The notes beneath the pieces are model-generated. The model was not told where the DNA came from. It saw only the letters and a program-made list of their open reading frames with translations, and did not search any database. Made by a program: the position numbers and the translations under genes. From contig MNCI01010443.1 in the NCBI GenBank assembly GCA_015680685.1, positions 1,646,235-1,710,234 on the forward strand: DNA of 64,000 nucleotides. The letters are read 5' to 3'. The stretch's first letter is position 1; each line of letters opens with the position of its first letter. The DNA comes from Gnetum montanum (taxonomy: Eukaryota > Streptophyta > Gnetopsida > Gnetales > Gnetaceae). This document shows positions 8,765 through 21,759 of this stretch, one piece after another.

Positions 8765-11700
8765 ATGAATTCCACAACTACTGCTACTAATACCTTCAAT
8801 GCTGAGGTTCCCATCATGGTTCAAGGCATCACTGGTGCCGAACAACTATTGAACCTGATGCTAGAAACATGTCGATCCCTCAGGATCCAAAACCAAGGAC
8901 CTAAGGGTTTGACCCAGCAACATGAATGCTATAATTTCATTTTTGAAAATTTGCAGGTAAATCTACCCTTGGATGTCCACAAACTCGAAGAAAAATGTAG
9001 CTTCGAGTTCGCTTACTGCGATGGGAAGGAATTTGTTCCCACTCCTGACACTTCCATCCCTTTGACATAGACAAACCAATGGATTTTAGACCAGCTGATC
9101 CATTTGGTTAGACTTAAGGAGCAACAGGACACAACGTCCAATCATGAAGACACCTTCCAAGATGGATAGGAGGAAATCGATTCCCAATCTGATGAGGGAG
9201 GTCAAACCAACCTTGTTACTGTCCCTCCTACCCAATCTTTTTGGACTAACCCACTATCTACCATTGCTCCCTTCATGATCACGCCTATGCTTCCACAACC
9301 CACGATTATGTATGCTATGGGTAGCCACGTCAACCTCGTGGCGTTTAAATGCCCTTTCTCGCATATTTCACCTATTTCATTTGTAGCCACTATTCCTTTG
9401 CAAACAATTCATCAATCTATCCCTATAGCATATTACATGCCAATCGCGGCTACCTAGCCATATATGCACACCATGCCTACTTCACAGTCTTACGTAACTT
9501 CTGCTTTGATTCTCACATTCACACATGTCCCACCATCGGTGGCAGGTCCAGGCCCGTCAACGTGGTGGACCCCATTCACTGCTCCCCTTGCTATGCTACC
9601 ATCATAGATGTCGCACCATGTTCCCCATCAAGTTTACCAAAACCTGCAAATGGTACAACTTGGCGTGGGAATATGGTCTTTTACACCTTGCACACAAGTT
9701 GACCATCTTGTGGCGTAACCCACGGTTGCTGTCTCGACAGTACCACCTATCGGTTGGTGGACAGCGCAAAGAGTGCCCTTCAGAGGGGCCACCCCGACGG
9801 TACTGTCAATGGGTCATGCTACTGCCCCTGCCACCCCATAGATGGGAGATGCCCCAACAATTCCCCAACCATCTACACCGTCCCAGGGTCTAGACCAAGC
9901 ATTCTAGCTTATCCAGACCCTTACAAAGGAAATAAAATGCCTCAAAGCTATCGAGCTTGACATGGTACAAGTCATGGACTTTTACCATGACGACCCCATC
10001 AGCCCTGCAATCCCTGTGCTAACGTCACCCCTAGGGATGTCCCTTCCCCACTTCACGAAGTACAATGGGGAGGGATATCCTAATACACATCTTGTTACCT
10101 TTAGGTATGAATCCCTTTTTTTGCAACAATGGTCACACACAATTATCCATGTCTTTTCTATGTCCCTAATCAGGAGAGCCTTGGATTGGTACAGCGTGCT
10201 ACCACGCTCATCTATTTCAACCCTAGAAGAGCTCCTGGCCTAGTTCGTGATGCACTTCAAGTATAACTTGAAGTCAGAGACCATGTTGGATCAGCTAATG
10301 AGCTTGAAGCAAGATCCTCTAAAACCAATCCAAAAGTTCATCCAGCGTTGGAGCGCAACCCTTAACGAAATCAGCAAGCCCATCGCAGAGGCCCACTTGC
10401 TAGCCATCTTTAAGGGTGTAGTGAATGACTTCATCAAGTCTAAATTGTACTACCTCGCTCCTCACACTCTTAGTTAGGCCTTCACCTGGACTAACAGCAT
10501 ACAATATGCAGCCGAGACGAGCAAAGACCCAGCCTACGTTGCTTACAAAAACACCTTCACAAAGAAGGACAAGGGTAAGGATCCAACAACCATAGTGGCT
10601 TCTGTGATAACCGAGGCCAAGCCCAAACCTAATAACAATGGTAATAAGAACAACATAAAATCAGACACACCTGCAGCTAATCCCATGCTCAAACAGAATC
10701 ACGTACCGCAACCTGCCATACCCATGCCTAAGACATCTACGCAACCCAAGCCAAACTTTCAGCGTAAAGATCACTCAAAGTATACCCCACTTCCTCTTAG
10801 GCCTTCAGAGCTTCTAAAGTAGCTATTGGCAACAGGGTACATCCAACACAAGCAGATGTCAGAGGAGGGAGTCAGGAAGCATCAGCGCAATTGCGAGCTC
10901 CTTAGGAACCCCTCTTTGGCCTTGCCCAATGAGCCTCCAGTCCCTAAATGTTTCAAGCTAGATCGGTTTTGTGACCACCATCAACAATGTGGTCACAATA
11001 CAGATTACTATCTAGCATTGCAGGATGACATCCAAAGGTTGATTGATCAAGGAAAACTGGTGTTGGATGAAAGTAATCCAATACGACTCAAGAATCAATC
11101 CCTACATGTCTACATAGATCCCCTCAACACCAACAATCTCGGTTATGTCATCAATGCCATCGGTATTGACAGTGATCCTAGGTTGCCCCAATAGCCATTC
11201 GGGGTTCATGTGCCTCAGCGTAGTGCACCGACACCACCAGTGGCTGACCGAAGCTCGCAACAACCATTTGTCTTGAGGATTCCTCCCCAAGCATCCATCC
11301 TTACACCACCTGTTAGCAAAATCATGCTACCCCACATTTTAATACCATTTGCTCCATTTTTCATCAAGGGGCCAACTCTTTTAACAGCCCCTACCCTGCA
11401 TAAGATAGTTGCATAGCCTTCTCATCCTAAGAGGCAAGAAGTGCGTTTCACATGTGAGATGTCGAGAGGGAGTACCGTCCCTGGTACTTCCAAGCCTACA
11501 TCTCCATCCCTTGCATCTACGTCCTTGTTACCATAGGTGAACATTTCTATAACTGCACAGTTCACGCCACCCTACCAAAAGGGGTCTAAACCTAGATCTA
11601 AATTCACCCCTCCTCGTGAAATTCGTCTTTTGGAATGAATCGAAGAAGAGGAAAGCACTAAACAGGGGGGTGGCCAAGACCTTTTGGATGCCCTCACTCA

Positions 11701-12580
11701 AGTTAAACAAGCTCTAAAATAAAAAAACACTACATTGAGCTTGTACGACCTAATCATGACATCTTTCCCACACTACGAGGCTCTGATCCGCATGTTGACG
11801 GTGATTTTAGTCAACAAAGACATGCCAGTAGAAGAGGAAGTGATCCACTCGGTCATGCTCCCCTATACACCCGTAGAGCTTGAGCCATCCCAATTGATTT
11901 GCAGTGACAAATCTATTAGGGAAGATCCCAAGAGGGGTCAGGTGATTACAACACCTCTATTCATCATAATTCGGGTTGGCCAACACTAGATCTGAAGGGT
12001 ACATGTTAATGATGGGGCCACCACGAACGTCATCCCCTTTCCTATTATGGACAAGTTGGCCTTAGTCAACCAGATCAAACCCACAACGACATCATGCCTG
12101 AGGTCATTCAATGGGGCGTAGGTTGTGGTGAAAGACATAGTTCACATAGACTTTGTGGTAGGGGACCAATTCCCCACAAATGCGATGTTCATCGTGGTTG
12201 AGGAAATGCCTGGGTTTAACCTGATCTTGGGGAGATCATGGTTAGTGCAACTTAGGGCTATCTCTTTGCCCATTCACCAGGAAATCCACCTACCATACAT
12301 AGGCAGGGAGGTGGTGACCCATGGTGACGAAGTAGTAGCGAAAGTAATCAATAACATAGACATGGAGTAGGGCTCAGAGGTTCTAACCTCCAAGAATGAA
12401 GTGCCTACTTATGCACACATTAACCATCCAACGAGAGAATTAGCTCAGCAAGCCGGTTACCAAAACAAAAGTGCATGGGCTGAGTTGCCCTTCCAAGTGG
12501 GGGATAATGATGTGAATGAGGGCCCTGGAAAAACACCTCAGCCTTATGTTCCGATCAACCCACGATGGATTAAGAAGTAG
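8765..12580 (+). pseudogene. gag-pro: Element A gag-protease polyprotein, broken
   Basis: Particle protein plus the protease that processes it. ATG at 8765 opens a frame aligned throughout with element E. An unrecognised N-terminal domain (8765-9070; FENLQVNLPLDV then FEFAYCDGKEFVP) is followed by a long Pro/Thr-rich linker. The capsid-type Retrotrans_gag block is at 9962-10476 (LPHFTKYNGE, RRALDWYSVLP, FIQRWSATLNEI). A noncanonical knuckle at 10970-11011 has C-X2-H-X4-H-X4-Y, its last Cys now Tyr. The aspartic protease has DGATTN near 12010 and FNLILGRSWL near 12210. The frame ends at TAG 12578-12580. In-frame stops at 9068, 10241, 10475, 10820 and elsewhere, many of them TAG where E has CAG, show it is dead. 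Confidence 0.88.
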
Positions 12581-13002
12581 CTACGCATAGCGTAGCAACC
12601 CCACTTCTTCCTTCCTAGTTGCCATCCCTTATACATTCATCACCTTTTGCTTTGTTAACGTACCATCCTTTTGGCATGCCTACACACTGGCTTGATATGG
12701 CCCAAAGCTATGCTATGCAAAGGCCCAAAATGACCTAAAACTAGCAAAGGCTTGAAATGGCCTAAAACTAGCAATGACCTGAAATGGCCTAAAACTAGAA
12801 ATGGCTAGAAATGGCCTAAAACTAGCACATGAAAGCATGGAAACTTCACATAAAATGTAGCACATAGACAATGCACAAGTTAATGAAAAACCAATTTCTG
12901 TTTCACAAAATCCTCTTTGCTTTATTCAAAACTATTGTCTTTCAAATAATGTTTGCAAAAATTTTTACAAAAATTCAAAACTTCAAAAAAAATCCCATGC
13001 TG
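12581..13002 (+). repeat. Mini-hairpin array 1 of element A (post-protease)
   Basis: The core of the array is 12722-12828. Four units follow each other, each a short stem of GGCC-like bases, a 6-base loop (CAAAAT, TGAAAT or AGAAAT), a matching GGCC-like arm and the tail TAAAACTAGC. The same array with better stems is in element E (56137-56340). The rest of this stretch, between the gag-protease stop and the antisense gene's stop codon, shows nothing else. Confidence 0.75.
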
Positions 13003-16000
13003 TCATGGGTTGTCCCTATTCACATCATCTTCACCAATTTTTTCTGCATCATTTCCTTTTTTATTGCCTTCCCTTGCATTGTTCCCTACTGACCCTTCAC
13101 CCCTTCCCTCCATGGGCCCTGCGCCCTCATCTGGAGCCTTCATCGTAGAAATGAAGTGGTCAGCTAAAGCAACACACGCAAGCTACAAAAAATCATAAAC
13201 ATTAACACAACAGAAAGCAACCAACCTGAGATGGACCTGCATCCGTCTCAAAGGGTATTCATTCTAAGCCAAGCTTGAGGCAGCGCCAGACCTCCTCTAC
13301 TATGATGTCCACCCAATGCCTATTTCTTGGTTCAGCATCTGCAGCAGCTCTCTCCCTTTCAGCGGTCATCCACCTTGGTGGTCCCAAAGAAAAGGAGATG
13401 GTCATGGTCTCTCCTATGGAAAGGTCCACTTTCCATTCAGGAGATTCCGTAACCTTTACCTGCCCTTTGAACTTGGCATAGGCCTTAGAAGCGTCAATAG
13501 CATTTACAAATGCTTTATATGTAAATGCCTCCATAGCAACATCCCTATACAGTTTACGATTGGTGCCATGTTCCAGTTTATACATGTGTTTATGGTTTTT
13601 CTAGGACTACCCCCATTCATAAACCTTGGCACTAAAATCTTTCAAATCCTGACACTTCTGGGTTAGCAAGTCCATTTGCATTTGCTACTCTATTATTTTA
13701 CGGGTGGCTTCGACATTCTGACATGGGACTGTCCAAAATCTAGCATAACCTATCACAACCATGCACCAATCCTCATTATTAGTGTCACGGGCTATGAGGA
13801 ACTCATTCCTCGACTTGAGATCCTCTACCTCAGCGCGCAGGTTGGCCTTCTCTTGCTCAACTTTTTGGACCCATTTCCATAGGTCCTTGTTGATGCACTT
13901 ATACTCCGACAAGGAGCGTGCTGAGTGCAAAGTGCATTTCCAAGCCTTATTGTAGGTGCAATGAGATACCTCGGTCACCTTAGGCAAGAATGTAGGCATG
14001 GCACCAGCTTTCAAGACCGTGTTGGGTCCCATTTGAGCCGAGAGGCTACCATGATACAAAGAGTGTAGCAATTGTGTTAGCATAGCAAGATTAGCAAGCT
14101 CCATAAATCCTAGCATAGCAACATGAGAGAGCCTAATACTACTACTTACCCACTTCAAGGTCCACTTGCTCAAGGTGGCTGATCATGTTGTCGACGATTC
14201 CCTGCATGAACGTGCACTTATCAAGGATCTCGGCCCATGATTCTGCATGAATTGGAAGGGATCCTGCAACATCAATAGTGGTGACTGTCACATAACTAAA
14301 CATGTTAGCAATGGCCAAAATGGGCTATGATAAGGAAGACATATTACTGAACTCACCAGTGCCCAATTGTGGCCCCCCTTCCTGTTGATGCAAAACAATG
14401 GCGGTGGCCTGGGCAAAGGTCCCCGCCGAGTCTACACGGACCTTTTCTTCATGAGCTGGTGCCTTTCCTTTTAGGAGACTAGCATCTTTTTTATTCAAGG
14501 GAGATTCCTCTTCATTGGTAGGAGGATTCTCCCTAATAACAAGAGCCCCTGCCTTAGTGGCAAAAGCTCCCTTCCTTTTGACCAGGGCCCTTCTCTCTGA
14601 GACCAGGTGTCTTTATTCATTATCCTCGTCTTAGGGGTCAACACCTCTTCATCGCATTCTTCTTCTTCCTCTTCTTCTTATGGTAGCCAAGAAACATGTT
14701 TGCATTAGCTCAAACCAAGTTAGCTTAAGGTAGATGCTACGCTACACTCCATCGTCTAGCATAGCACATCGTAACAGGAATTAGCAAAGTAGGCAAAGAA
14801 ATAGGCATTAAACAAAAGCACTTACCAATGGGGGGTTTTTTCCTCTACAGATTAAGTCGTAGTCTCTGCCCCTCCTCTTCCTCTGTGCGAAGGTTTTCCT
14901 TAGCTAGAGGAGGCCTCTTCACTACAATTTACTAGCCGCAGTCTCAACTATGAGACGTTCCCCTTACGACATGCTACCATCTATGGTGAGGGGCATCTCT
15001 TCTATGCTATCTTGGCCATGAACGTTTCGGGCCACCCTATCCTTAGTTGTCATAAAGAAAAACTTCCCAAATATTGCTGGGGGATCTTGGGCTTGGGTGG
15101 TCCAAAGGATCTGGCAGATCCACGGTCTGGAAATATGATCACAATTTCACATGACCCAAGATCCACTCTCTTGAACCACCAAAAACTTCGTGAAGCACTT
15201 TAGATAGGCTATGTAAAAGGCATAATGTATATTGGAACGGGACTCTGGTTTCTTCTGGAACCCCAAGATTTCGGTCACAGAAACCTAGCCCAGCTGTAGC
15301 AAGCCCCCTCTTCCATGACCTTGCACATTACCCAGGCCTACTCAATCCCTAAGACCTTCCCCTAGGAAAGTAGCTGGGGGAATGTGCAAGCATGGAAGAC
15401 AAGGTAAACCTCCCTGGCATGTCCCACTTTAAGCTTCTCCATGGGGAACCCTTTTCATTCCTTGGCAACCCCTAACCACTCCTAGATGTCATTCTTCTAA
15501 ATGGTTAGCTCCTTCTTTCCCATCAACCCTATGAGGACACCGTTGGCAAGGACACCAAAAATGTTTGAGAAGATCTAGTCATTGATTTCAATGACCACCC
15601 GCATCCCCTGTATGCGTGTGCGGAAGTGGCCCACCTTGTCGGAAAAGGAGTTGACCAGGGAGAGCATCCCAGCAACAAGGACGCTTGGATTCAGGGCTAG
15701 GAACATGTCCATAATCCTAGCCTTTTGGATGTTCTAGACCAAGGAGTGTGAAGCCTCACTATTTATTCAATGTTGGCTCGTATCTACCTCTCCATACTTG
15801 ACGTAGATATTAGCCCCTTGTGTCTCGGCGGTTACCACCATCACCTCCTGGGGCTTTTCTGCCCCTATAAAAGTTTTCACAAGAAACATTTAGCATAAAA
15901 ATGCAAAAAATATAAAGATTGCAGAGACACTTAAGCATGAAACACTTACTGTTTAGCCTACCAGGTCTATACGGTAATGGGAATAGCAGAAGACTAACTA

Positions 16001-17422
16001 AAACTTGTTCAACAGTGATTGATTTGAAGGGTTGTGTCCATTCCTCATCCAACCAACTAGACTCCTTGCACTGACTGTAGGGAATGGGGTATAAGTCTAG
16101 GTAGGTGTGGTATTCACCCCTGCATTGACCAATCACACCTGCATGCAGGTTCTTAGAAGAAGAGAACTCCTGCAGGGCTATCTGTGTTGTAGTCAGCAGA
16201 CCCGTTTGGTCATGAAGCCCTTCCTTGTTGATGTAGAAATTAGTAAAAAAAACATACTGTTAGCACATGGCTAATATAGCAAGTGTCGCACAACATAGTG
16301 GAATAGGCTTGCAAAAGAAAAACTCACCTGCCAGCACAATAGACGATTCCTGGTGGGTTTTGGAAGCACGTTGCCATATAACGTGCAATGAATAGTGTGT
16401 TGTAAGAATGGTATCAGCTATACTCAGGCATATCCTAGATCCAGGCTAAACACCTCAACCCTATGGGGCATTGACTGGATCCTTCTCCCTACCTACTAAA
16501 GGTTGCTCCATCCGTCAGAAACCTCAGGATGCCCTGGCTTGCCCTAGACAATATGGCTTCTGTTATGACGGTCGCCTCTTCCTCCTCTAGGTATGACCAA
16601 ATGATCACACTAAAGTGTTGGAGGAGGTATTGTAGGAACTCCTATGCTTCTTTCCTGAACTAGACCCCCCACTCCCTCATACGTATATGGGGAGGAGGAG
16701 CATTGGCCACAGGTTTTCCTACATGACATAGGACCGCTGCAACTTCTAAGATAGTCAGAATTGGCCTTAGCCCCATCCTGCACAATACGACTAGCAAGTG
16801 TTAGCATCATGACCAAGTGCAATGCGCATGCAGCATAGCAGCACCTGACACCTTGGCATAACCCTCTTCCCGCATATAGCATAGCAAGAACATGAAAGCG
16901 ATAGTGTAGCAAAAATAGCCTAGCGTAGCAACAGAGAAATTAACCCTAATAGGGCAATTAATAATATGCCCTGATAGAACATGTGTCACACTGTCACATC
17001 ATGCATGGCCCAACCCTCCTAAGGATCCTACACTACACCACTCGAAATCCAAGTAACTTAAACTATCCAAACCCCCATGATTATGATAACCGCAACGGTG
17101 GCGGTTTAAGCGACCTTACATGCAACAATGGCATAGCGTTTATGCATCCGCCATGGCCAAAATAGCAACAACGGCGATACAAAGGCCAAAACAATGCGAT
17201 GACAGAAAATACAGATGACTAAGACTAGGATACAAAATGAAAGTAAAAAATAAAAAAAATGATAATAGCATAACAGGGAAGCAAAGGAAGCATAGTAGCC
17301 TACCGGGTCAATGGTGAGTCCTCCTGCACTGCAATGTGCACTTGTGTTATGCACCCTAGGGTGTTCTTCACCTCCTCAACCTTTGCGAACACCAAGTGAG
17401 TACGTTCCTTCTTTGGAGCCAT
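13003..17422 (-). pseudogene. Antisense eight-exon gene inside element A
   Basis: An unrecognised gene on the strand opposite to gag and pol. ATG at 17422 begins MAPKKERTHLVFAKVEEVK. Exons inferred by comparison with E: 17304-17422, 16328-16777, 15962-16239, 14826-15864, 14357-14689, 14150-14263, 13226-14045, 13003-13137, about 1.1 thousand codons. Donors are GTAGGC, GTGAGT, GTAAGT or GTTGGT; acceptors are AG, two of them mutated here (exons 3 and 5) but intact in E. Reading frame is continuous across introns 1 to 3. Exon 4 carries FLALNPSVLVAGMLSLVNSF and MEKLKVGHAREVYLVFHAC; exon 5 starts with an acidic run; exon 7 has a coiled-coil stretch (KVEQEKANLRAEVEDLKSR); exon 8 is Gly/Asp/Glu-rich and ends NP-stop. 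Stops make it a pseudogene. It might be a captured host or plant-transposon-type gene; function unknown. Confidence 0.65.
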
Positions 17423-17580
17423 CGTCTTGTTTGCAGACTTTTCCTCGTTGCTATGCAAAAAGAAAAACTACCCTACTTGTTGTTAGCACAATCGCTCAAC
17501 GCTCCGAAATTTCTTTGTGCTAGGAATATGGGCTCTGTGCTCTTACGGTGAGAATGACAAGCTTACCAGGTTTTAATCCC

Positions 17581-17630
17581 TATTTATGGCCATAATGGTA
17601 AAAATAGGAAAATTGCCACTCTCTCTCTCT
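17581..17630 (-). promoter_or_regulatory. Promoter of the antisense gene (element A)
   Basis: Minus strand: a GA tract (17618-17630) followed by a TATA-like CATAAATA (17581-17588), about 160 bp upstream of the antisense ATG. Element E has the same arrangement with a canonical CTATAAAT at 61131-61138 and a GA tract at 61168-61178. Spacing to the start codon is the same within a few bases. Confidence 0.6.
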
Positions 17631-17770
17631 GTTTAATGCAGAGTGCACCATATAGTGTAGCATGCTCGCCACGGCATCGTAGCACTATTGGCATTAAAAC
17701 CTTGACACGCTTCAAGCTAACCATTTGCTTTCCCAAAACAATTAAAAATATATATATAGTTTTTGTCAAT

Positions 17771-18136
17771 GGTCTGAAAAGACCTTAAAATAGCAACCCT
17801 AGCATGGTTGTAACTTTCACGGTTCGAAAAGACCTTAAACTAGCATTTTTCGCATCATGTTCCACTCTCATCAACGGTCCGGAAAGAACTTAAACTAGCA
17901 ATCCTAGCATGGTAGCGACTTTAATGGTCCGAAAAGACCTTAAACTAGTTGTTTCAGTTTGTTATACGTTTGTAGTCTACAATGATGTTAAACCAATAGT
18001 CTCACATTTTTGCATTGGTAGTTTTACATCTTTTTGCAGTTTCGCATTCTTACATTGACAGTTTTACATTTCTTGTTTTGGCAGCTCTTCATCTCCGTGC
18101 CATAGCGATCTACCATGACTTTAAACTGGCAAAATT
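17771..18136 (+). repeat. Mini-hairpin array 2 of element A (pre-pol)
   Basis: Units with the stem GGTC, a 6-base loop (TGAAAA, CGAAAA), GACC and the tail TTAAACTAGC. Perfect stems are at 17771-17784 and 17926-17939; others carry one change or a G-U pair. The sequence to 18250 then becomes rich in TTTTACAT/TTTTGCAT words. It lies between the antisense promoter and the pol start. Confidence 0.8.
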
Positions 18137-18263
18137 TTAATCTTTACATCATACCTCACTAGTTACATCTTGTCATTACTTTGCCAGTTTTCATTATATA
18201 TGATTGCTACCAACATGTGCCTTGTAACTAGGCTTTCATCTCATTTTGGTAGGTTGAGTAAAA

Positions 18264-21200
18264 ATGGAAATCCATCATGATCTCTTCACACCTTCAGCTT
18301 TAGCAGATCCACATGGCAAGCTCGCGAGAAAATTGAACCCAGACCTGATCGACTGGGAGTCAACCACAGCTAGCACCATATCATCCTTAGAAACATCCCT
18401 AGATTGGCCCGAGCATCTAGTCCGAACCCTAGATTTAGAGCCTGGGGATGTAACCGAGGACCCTCTCATCGAGACTCCTGTGACCATGCAAAAGGGGAAA
18501 GTAAAAACGTTAAAACTTAGCTCCCTCCTAGATGTGTAGACGCATGAAAATATAGCCAAGATTCTGCAAGACAACATCAAAGCCTTCACATGGTCATACA
18601 ACGACATCCTGGGTTTAGATTTGAGGCTGATACAGCACAACATCATCCTAGACCCACACATGAAGGCAGTCAAGTAGAAAGCTCGTAAGGTTAAACCCAA
18701 AATTTCACTAGCCGTGAGAGATGAAATCACCAAACTATACCAAGCTGTTTTCATCCACGTAGTTAATTACTCAGAATGGGTGTCCAACATCGTTGTAGTT
18801 TCTAAGAAAACGGGAGGGATACGAATCTATATAGACTTCCAGGACCTGAACAAGGTGATGACCAAAGATGATTTCTGACTTTTGAGTATCAATAAACTCA
18901 TCGACACCACGGTCGGTCATGCCTTGTTAACCTTCATGGATGGTTTCTTTGGCTACAACCAAATTTGCATCAACCTAGAGCATCAACTAACAACAACCTT
19001 CATGACCCCATGAGGTAGCTTTTGTTACACCATGATGTCTTTTGGGCTCAAGAACACCGGAGCAACCTACCAGTGAGCCATGACCTACATCTCTAGCGAC
19101 TACATCCTAGAAACGTTAAACGACTACATGGATGATATAGCAGTCAAGTCCAAGGAGGTAGCTAATCACCCACGCGATCTAGGTGTAGTCCTCAAGTGTT
19201 GTCAAATGCACGACTTGCTCCTTAATCCTAATAAGTATGTCTTTGGGGTGAAAACCGGATGCATCTTAGGGTTCGTAGTATCGGAGGCTAGAATACAGGT
19301 GGACCTTGACAATGTTAAGGCCATCGTCAACCTGGCACCTCCCACAAACCTTAAGGAGTTACGTGGGTTGCAAGGTAGGGTATAGTTCATCCAAAGGTTT
19401 ATAGTAAAGCTAACTGACAAGTTACATCCCATACAACATCTTCTAAAGAAGGGGGTCAACTTCGAGTGGATGACCCAGTGTCAGCAAGCCTTTGATGACT
19501 TGAAGGAAGAGCTTTTGCACCTCCTGACTATGACCCTCCATAGAGGGATAAGCCTTTCTTCATCTACCTTGCCACCTCTAACACATCTATCGTAGCACTG
19601 CTATGTCAGAAATGAGATGACGAATCTGAGATACCAGTGTATTATCTGAGTCATGCATTAATAGCACATGAGGCAAAATACAACGAAGTGGAAAGGAATT
19701 GCATTGCCTTAGTGTTTACATTAAAAACGTGGAGGCACTACCTATTTCGTAGTACAATTAACATCATTTGCCAAAGCAACATACTCCAAGCTATCACTAA
19801 AAATCTGTATGAAAGTAGCCGGATAGCCCGATGGAAAGAAATAACCATAGAGTTCAACTTATGCTATGTAAGCCAGTTGTTGACTAAGGGTCAAGCCATA
19901 GCAATGCAACTTACGGCCTCACCCATCAATGACCACACAACCATAAATCTCGAATTCCTAGATGAGCATTGTAGCTGGAAGCTACTTTACACTTTGACGA
20001 TGCCTCAACTGTGCGAGGAGGTAGCACAGCTGCCGTCATTACGTTCCCCTCTAGGGAAATGCATCCATTTGCTTATTGTCTTGTGTTCTCCTACATCAAA
20101 AATTTGGCAGAATACTAGGGGCTACTTAGAGGCCTCTTAGCTGCCCAAACATTACACATACAACACTTGGCAATCCGCTGTGATTCACAACTAGTTGGGA
20201 ATCAAATCACCAAGGTCTATGCCTGCAAAGCTACACACCTACAACCCTACTGCGATCTAGCAAAAATCCTGCTTAAACAATTTGCAACCATAGATGTGCC
20301 ACATGTGCCACGCAATGAGAACACCGTGGTAGACGCCTTAGCCACCCTTGCATTAAATATTCCACAACACTCATTTTCAAGTCTACCTACTTTGATCGTC
20401 GAATGTACTGAGCCTATCACCCAGGTAGGACACGTGGCCTCTATCAGCGCTGTAGACACCTAGGAGTGGTACGCCAACATTAAAGCCTAGCTACAACATG
20501 GCGAACCCCTAAGAAGACTAACATCTACCCAAAGAGATGCAATCCATAAGCATGCCCAGGAATATATGCTCATGGGAAATGGTGCCCTATGCCGACATTC
20601 CTATGATGGGATATTTTTGGCATGTGTGGGTGGGGAACAGGTGCAGAAGGTAGTTAATGAAGTGCATGAGGGACTATGTGGTGGACACATAGCACCTAGA
20701 GCTATGGCCCCACATGGAGCATGAATGCCTAGGGTACTACTGGCCCCACATGGAGCATGAATGCCTAGGGTACTACTGGCCCCACATGGAGCGTGACTGC
20801 TTGTCAAAAGTTAAGATGTCTGACACGTGACAGAGATACACAAATCTCATACACGTTTCACCTACGGACCTGCACCCAATGCAAATCACATGGCCTTTCC
20901 AACGATGGGGACTAAACCTCATAGGACCTATCAGACCTAAGTCCTCTGCACGACATAACTTCATTATCTCTACCACTGAGTATTTTACTAAGTGGGTGGA
21001 AGCTATTCCCCTGAGGAAGATGACATCTCAAAAAATCTGCCACTTCATTCTGGATAACATCGTGACAAGATTTGGGGTCCCGATGACTATTTTAACTGAC
21101 AATGGACCACAATTTAGTAGTATGGAAACCCAAACCTTCTGCAGCAATCTAGGCATCAGGCAATCATTCTCCTCCCTGTATTACCTGTAGGTGAACGGAC

Positions 21201-21748
21201 AAGTAGAGGCTACAAATAAGTCCATCATCAACTTGCTGAAGTGGATGCTTAGCAACAGCAAGAGGTGGTGGCATGAGAAAATCCTCTACATTTTATGGGC
21301 CTACAGGATGACATGAAGAACCGCGATGAATAAGACTCCTTACAGCCTTGTTTATGAATCTGAATTTGTGTTGCCTCTTGAGTTGCAGGTACCATCACTT
21401 CAGATGATCCTCTCAGATGTCATGAGCAAATCCTAGACCAATGATTCATAGATGATCGACCTCAACTCAGTGGAGGATGAGCGCGCGCAGATGCTGAGCT
21501 GCATAGAGTGCTACCAGAGCAAGCAACAACAAAAGTAGCATGTAGACATGCATCAATGGCTAGTGCAGAAGGGAGACCTCATCCTCAAGGCCATCCATGA
21601 ACATGTGAGAAAATTCTTAGCCAACTGGGAAGGCTCTTACATGGTCACTAAAGCCTTTGGGAATGGAGCCTTCAAGCTAGCTAACACAGATGGCAACAAG
21701 TTTGCCAACTTGGCGAATCACTCATACTTCAAGCTATACTACATCTAA
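18264..21748 (+). pseudogene. pol: Element A pol: RT, RNase H, second RNase H, integrase
   Basis: Copies element RNA into DNA and inserts it. ATG at 18264 (MEIHHDLFTPSALADPHGK), equivalent to 61817 in E. RT spans about 18700-19390: FMDGFFGYNQICIN and the catalytic YMDD (NDYMDDIAVKS, near 19130). The first RNase H follows (YYLSHALIAHEAKYNEVERN, 19637 on). A second RNase H-like domain is at about 20060-20463 (CDSQLVGNQITKVYACKATH; VPRNENTVVDALATLAL). Integrase covers about 20480-21250; its first catalytic Asp is changed (WGLNLIGPI instead of Asp at the fourth position), LTDNGPQF and NGQVEATNK keep the other two. The C-terminal tail is NWEGSYMVTKAFGNGAFKL. Stops are frequent. Confidence 0.9.
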
Positions 21749-21759
21749 ATCATGAACAC

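Noticed and set aside
9202-9960. Overlapping short open frames on both strands in the gag linker
   Set aside because: The Pro/Thr-rich linker of gag in the frame set by domains on either side explains them.
13316-13955. Plus-strand open frames opposite exon 7 of the antisense gene
   Set aside because: Shadow frames: the minus-strand protein is conserved between A and E, the plus-strand ones are not.
17771-18136. Hammerhead-type ribozyme or tRNA-like structures in the hairpin arrays
   Set aside because: The CTGATGA and GAAA core of a hammerhead and any cloverleaf are missing; units are single small hairpins with a tail.
12581-18263. Reading the protease-RT gap as a long Ogre-type intron only
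   Set aside because: Ogre elements are known for an intron near here, but that does not explain an antisense set of exons with matching splice sites in two copies; sense-strand splicing to express pol remains possible in addition.
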